Source of the DNA: Streptomyces sp. NBC_00094 | GTDB taxonomy: Bacteria > Actinomycetota > Actinomycetes > Streptomycetales > Streptomycetaceae | DNA: 64,000 nucleotides | NCBI RefSeq assembly: GCF_026343125.1 | Contig: NZ_JAPEMB010000001.1 | Location: 1,860,001 to 1,924,000, forward strand | Reading direction: 5' to 3' | In this document: positions 63,436 to 64,000 of the stretch, in pieces | How positions within the stretch are numbered: the stretch's first letter is position 1 | Layout: every line of letters begins with the position of its first letter | The notes under the pieces: model-generated | What the model was told of the DNA's origin: nothing | Databases searched by the model: none | Seen by the model: the letters and a program-made list of their open reading frames with translations, nothing else | Translations under genes and position numbers: made by a program

Positions 63436-64000
63436 ATGATCGACCACGAACGTGATCTTGCCTCCGTGAAAGAAGCGACCGACCGGCTGCTGACCGCTGC
63501 CGCCTCCTGGGACAACGCGGCGACGGCCGAGCCGTCACGGCTTCCCGGCTGGACGCGCGGACATGTGCTGGCCCACATCGCGCGTAACGCCGACGCTCTG
63601 GTGAACGTCCTCCAGGGCCGCCCCATGTACGCCGACGCCGCGACCCGCGACGCCGACATCGAGCGCGACGCCGGCCGCCCGCTCGCCGTCCATCTCGCCG
63701 ACGTGCGCGAGAGCGGCGACGCCTTCCAGGCCGCCGGCGCCGAGCCCGCCGACTGGAGCCGTACCGTCGAGCTCCGCAACGGCGTCACCGACAGCGCCTC
63801 CCGGATCCCCTTCCGCCGCTGGGTCGAGGTGGCCCTGCACCACGTCGACCTCGGCGTCGGCTACGAGCTGGAGGACCTGCCCGAGGAGTTCGTCCTGCGG
63901 GAGATCGACTTCCTCGCGGACCGCTTCACGGGCGGCGCCGGCGTGCCGCCGACCCGGATCGTGGCAGCGGAGGGCACGGGAACCTGGACCACCGGCTCCG
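63436..64000 (+). CDS. Maleylpyruvate isomerase-family mycothiol-dependent enzyme, 5' part
   Basis: At least 188 residues are visible; the gene runs off the window. The N-terminal DinB-like mycothiol-binding domain is clear: [42 protein letters not shown] and [17 protein letters not shown] supply the metal histidines. Mycothiol is the actinobacterial thiol, so a thiol-conjugation or isomerase role is expected; the substrate is unknown. TAGGGT ends 7 nt before the ATG and there is no Shine-Dalgarno, so the transcript is probably leaderless. Confidence 0.88.
   Translation, partial: MIDHERDLASVKEATDRLLTAAASWDNAATAEPSRLPGWTRGHVLAHIARNADALVNVLQGRPMYADAATRDADIERDAGRPLAVHLADVRESGDAFQAAGAEPADWSRTVELRNGVTDSASRIPFRRWVEVALHHVDLGVGYELEDLPEEFVLREIDFLADRFTGGAGVPPTRIVAAEGTGTWTTGS

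Overview
The window is a high-GC actinobacterial chromosome segment that looks like Streptomyces. The evidence is the extreme GC bias with GTG and TTG start codons, WhiA, an RbpA-family protein, a mycothiol-dependent-enzyme homologue, OpcA beside zwf, a Rieske-containing suf operon led by SufR, and several apparently leaderless genes. Gene order from about 13 kb onward (dapA/dapD, suf, ctaA/ctaB, tkt-tal-zwf-opcA-pgl, pgi, secG-tpiA-pgk-gap, whiA-yvcK-rapZ-uvrC, uvrA) is the conserved core-chromosome order of that genus. I see no prophage, insertion sequence, CRISPR array, rRNA or tRNA.

Layout. 1-2.7 kb: uronic-acid oxidation (udh, divergent from kdgD and an unfinished partner gene). 2.9-5.5 kb: an AraC regulator, a small protein and a double-TerD protein. 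5.5-7.3 kb: ACC deaminase with its GntR regulator. 7.4-12.7 kb: a Tat-exported PhoX-like phosphatase and a secreted nuclease, each preceded by a PHO-box-like array of three 11-bp direct repeats, with an acidic unknown protein between them. 12.7-15.6 kb: GNAT, dapA paralogue, small secreted protein, dapD. 15.7-20.2 kb: two TetR-controlled units, one an epimerase/hydrolase fusion and the other an SMR pump. 20.3-26.9 kb: sufR-B-D-Rieske-C-S-U-T. 27.2-32.6 kb: ABC exporter, heme A synthase, amidohydrolase, CtaB. 32.9-43.3 kb: pentose-phosphate genes and pgi. 43.3-48.6 kb: MFS pump, RbpA paralogue, secG and the lower glycolysis genes. 48.8-57 kb: secreted M14 peptidase, then uvrC-rapZ-yvcK-whiA. 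57.1-60.1 kb: a secreted cysteine peptidase with a membrane-anchored partner, an HTH protein and a Rieske lipoprotein. 60.2-64 kb: uvrA and a truncated mycothiol-dependent enzyme gene.

The genes combine carbon flux (glycolysis, oxidative pentose phosphate pathway, uronate use), Fe-S and heme-A assembly, lysine and peptidoglycan precursor synthesis, repair, and extracellular phosphate scavenging. The most unusual features are in the DNA itself. At six loci short tandem repeats lie directly behind a stop codon, and in four of them the repeat unit contains that stop codon. Many genes share a -10-like hexamer placed 6-8 nt before the start codon, which suggests leaderless transcripts. The suf promoter region carries both a CAAC-N6-GTTG SufR site and a DmdR/IdeR-type iron box. 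A TetR operator is duplicated in front of the epimerase/hydrolase fusion.
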